A stretch of 49,475 nt of DNA from Neisseriaceae bacterium HSC-16F19. GTDB lineage: Bacteria > Pseudomonadota > Gammaproteobacteria > Burkholderiales > Neisseriaceae. Every line of letters begins with the position of its first letter. Within the stretch, counting starts at the first letter, position 1. The stretch covers positions 1 to 49,475 of the forward strand of contig NZ_JALJZY010000018.1 in assembly GCF_024171525.1 (NCBI RefSeq), read 5' to 3'. The position numbers and the translations under genes are program-made. Under the pieces are notes generated by a model, which ran no database searches, was not told the DNA's origin, and saw only the letters and a list, made by a program, of their open reading frames with translations. This document shows, piece after piece, positions 49,447 to 49,475 of this stretch.

Positions 49447-49475
49447 ATGAGCAGTTTTTTCATCCAAGACGCCGA
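49447..49475 (+). CDS. IS transposase, N-terminus only
   Basis: ATG 49447 opens a frame reading MSSFFIQDA to the window edge. The start resembles neisserial IS5-family transposases, which commonly begin MST/MSxFF. Only nine codons are visible. Confidence 0.6.

Larger units (their letters stand above)
36091..49475 (+). mobile_element. Mu-like transposable prophage, left portion
   Basis: Gene order is that of Mu: leftward repressor, ner, A (DDE transposase), B (ATPase), Gam, gp16, Mor, lysis genes, small and large terminase. The inferred left end starts TGTTTTTGCA directly after a possible 5-bp target GTGAT (36086-36090). The right end is outside the window. The large terminase is broken by an insertion sequence. 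Confidence 0.9.
49382..49475 (+). mobile_element. left end of an IS5-like insertion sequence
   Basis: GAGACCTTTGCAAAA is the inverted-repeat end typical of neisserial IS5-family elements such as IS1106/IS1655. A hairpin follows (49406-49445) and then the start of a transposase frame at 49447. The element leaves the window. Confidence 0.8.

Noticed and set aside
1..49475. CRISPR arrays, rRNA and tRNA genes
   Set aside because: I found no regularly spaced direct repeats and no tRNA or rRNA-like conserved sequence by eye; the prophage abuts a protein gene and uses transposition, so no tRNA attachment site is expected.

Overview
The window looks like a chromosomal segment from a member of the Neisseriaceae. 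Its housekeeping genes have betaproteobacterial character, and the 12-mer AGGCTGCCTGAA recurs dozens of times, often as inverted pairs acting as terminators. This is the DNA uptake sequence (DUS) dialect I associate with the Simonsiella/Alysiella/Conchiformibius side of the family (AG-simDUS), not the GCCGTCTGAA core of Neisseria itself. By eye most of the window is GC-rich. The species cannot be fixed from sequence alone.

Layout. (1) 1-520: two abutting inverted-repeat elements. (2) 522-2774: a membrane protein gene, rlmJ and prmB. (3) About 2780-13809: a strikingly AT-rich surface-glycan island, all on the plus strand: O-acyltransferase, flippase, sugar amidotransferase, two glycosyltransferases, UDP-GlcNAc 2-epimerase, a glutaminase-amidotransferase fusion and a third glycosyltransferase. 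I saw no DUS in it, consistent with horizontal acquisition. (4) 13894-36079: core genes, namely a FUSC transporter, a DUF4442 protein, ygfZ, an HTH regulator, menA, an SMI1/KNR4 protein, ubiB, an NlpC/P60 hydrolase, purM, lemA, an M48 protease, glnD, folA, thyA, a nitroreductase, trpA, accD and a GST. (5) About 36091 to the right edge: the left part of a Mu-like transposable prophage inserted just after the GST stop codon.

The prophage follows Mu order: leftward repressor, operator region, ner-like gene, transposase A, target-capture ATPase B, small early genes, Gam, HU, gp16-like gene, Mor activator, lysis cassette (endolysin, holin-like, Rz/Rz1), small terminase, large terminase. The large terminase is cut after about 120 codons by the left end of an IS5-like insertion sequence that runs off the window, so the prophage is probably defective unless the break is very recent.

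The most novel-looking item is in the glycan island. Two sugar amidotransferases of the WbpG/PseA PP-loop type lie in one cluster, and one is fused to an N-terminal class II (Ntn) glutamine amidotransferase. No hisH/hisF-type ammonia supply genes are visible, so the fusion may be a self-contained amidine- or amide-forming sugar enzyme. Other points worth a look are the left attachment end of the prophage with three spaced transposase-site candidates, an operator array, an endolysin start whose ribosome site lies in a terminator arm, Eikenella-type uptake sequences inside the prophage, and several repeat families shared between host and prophage DNA.
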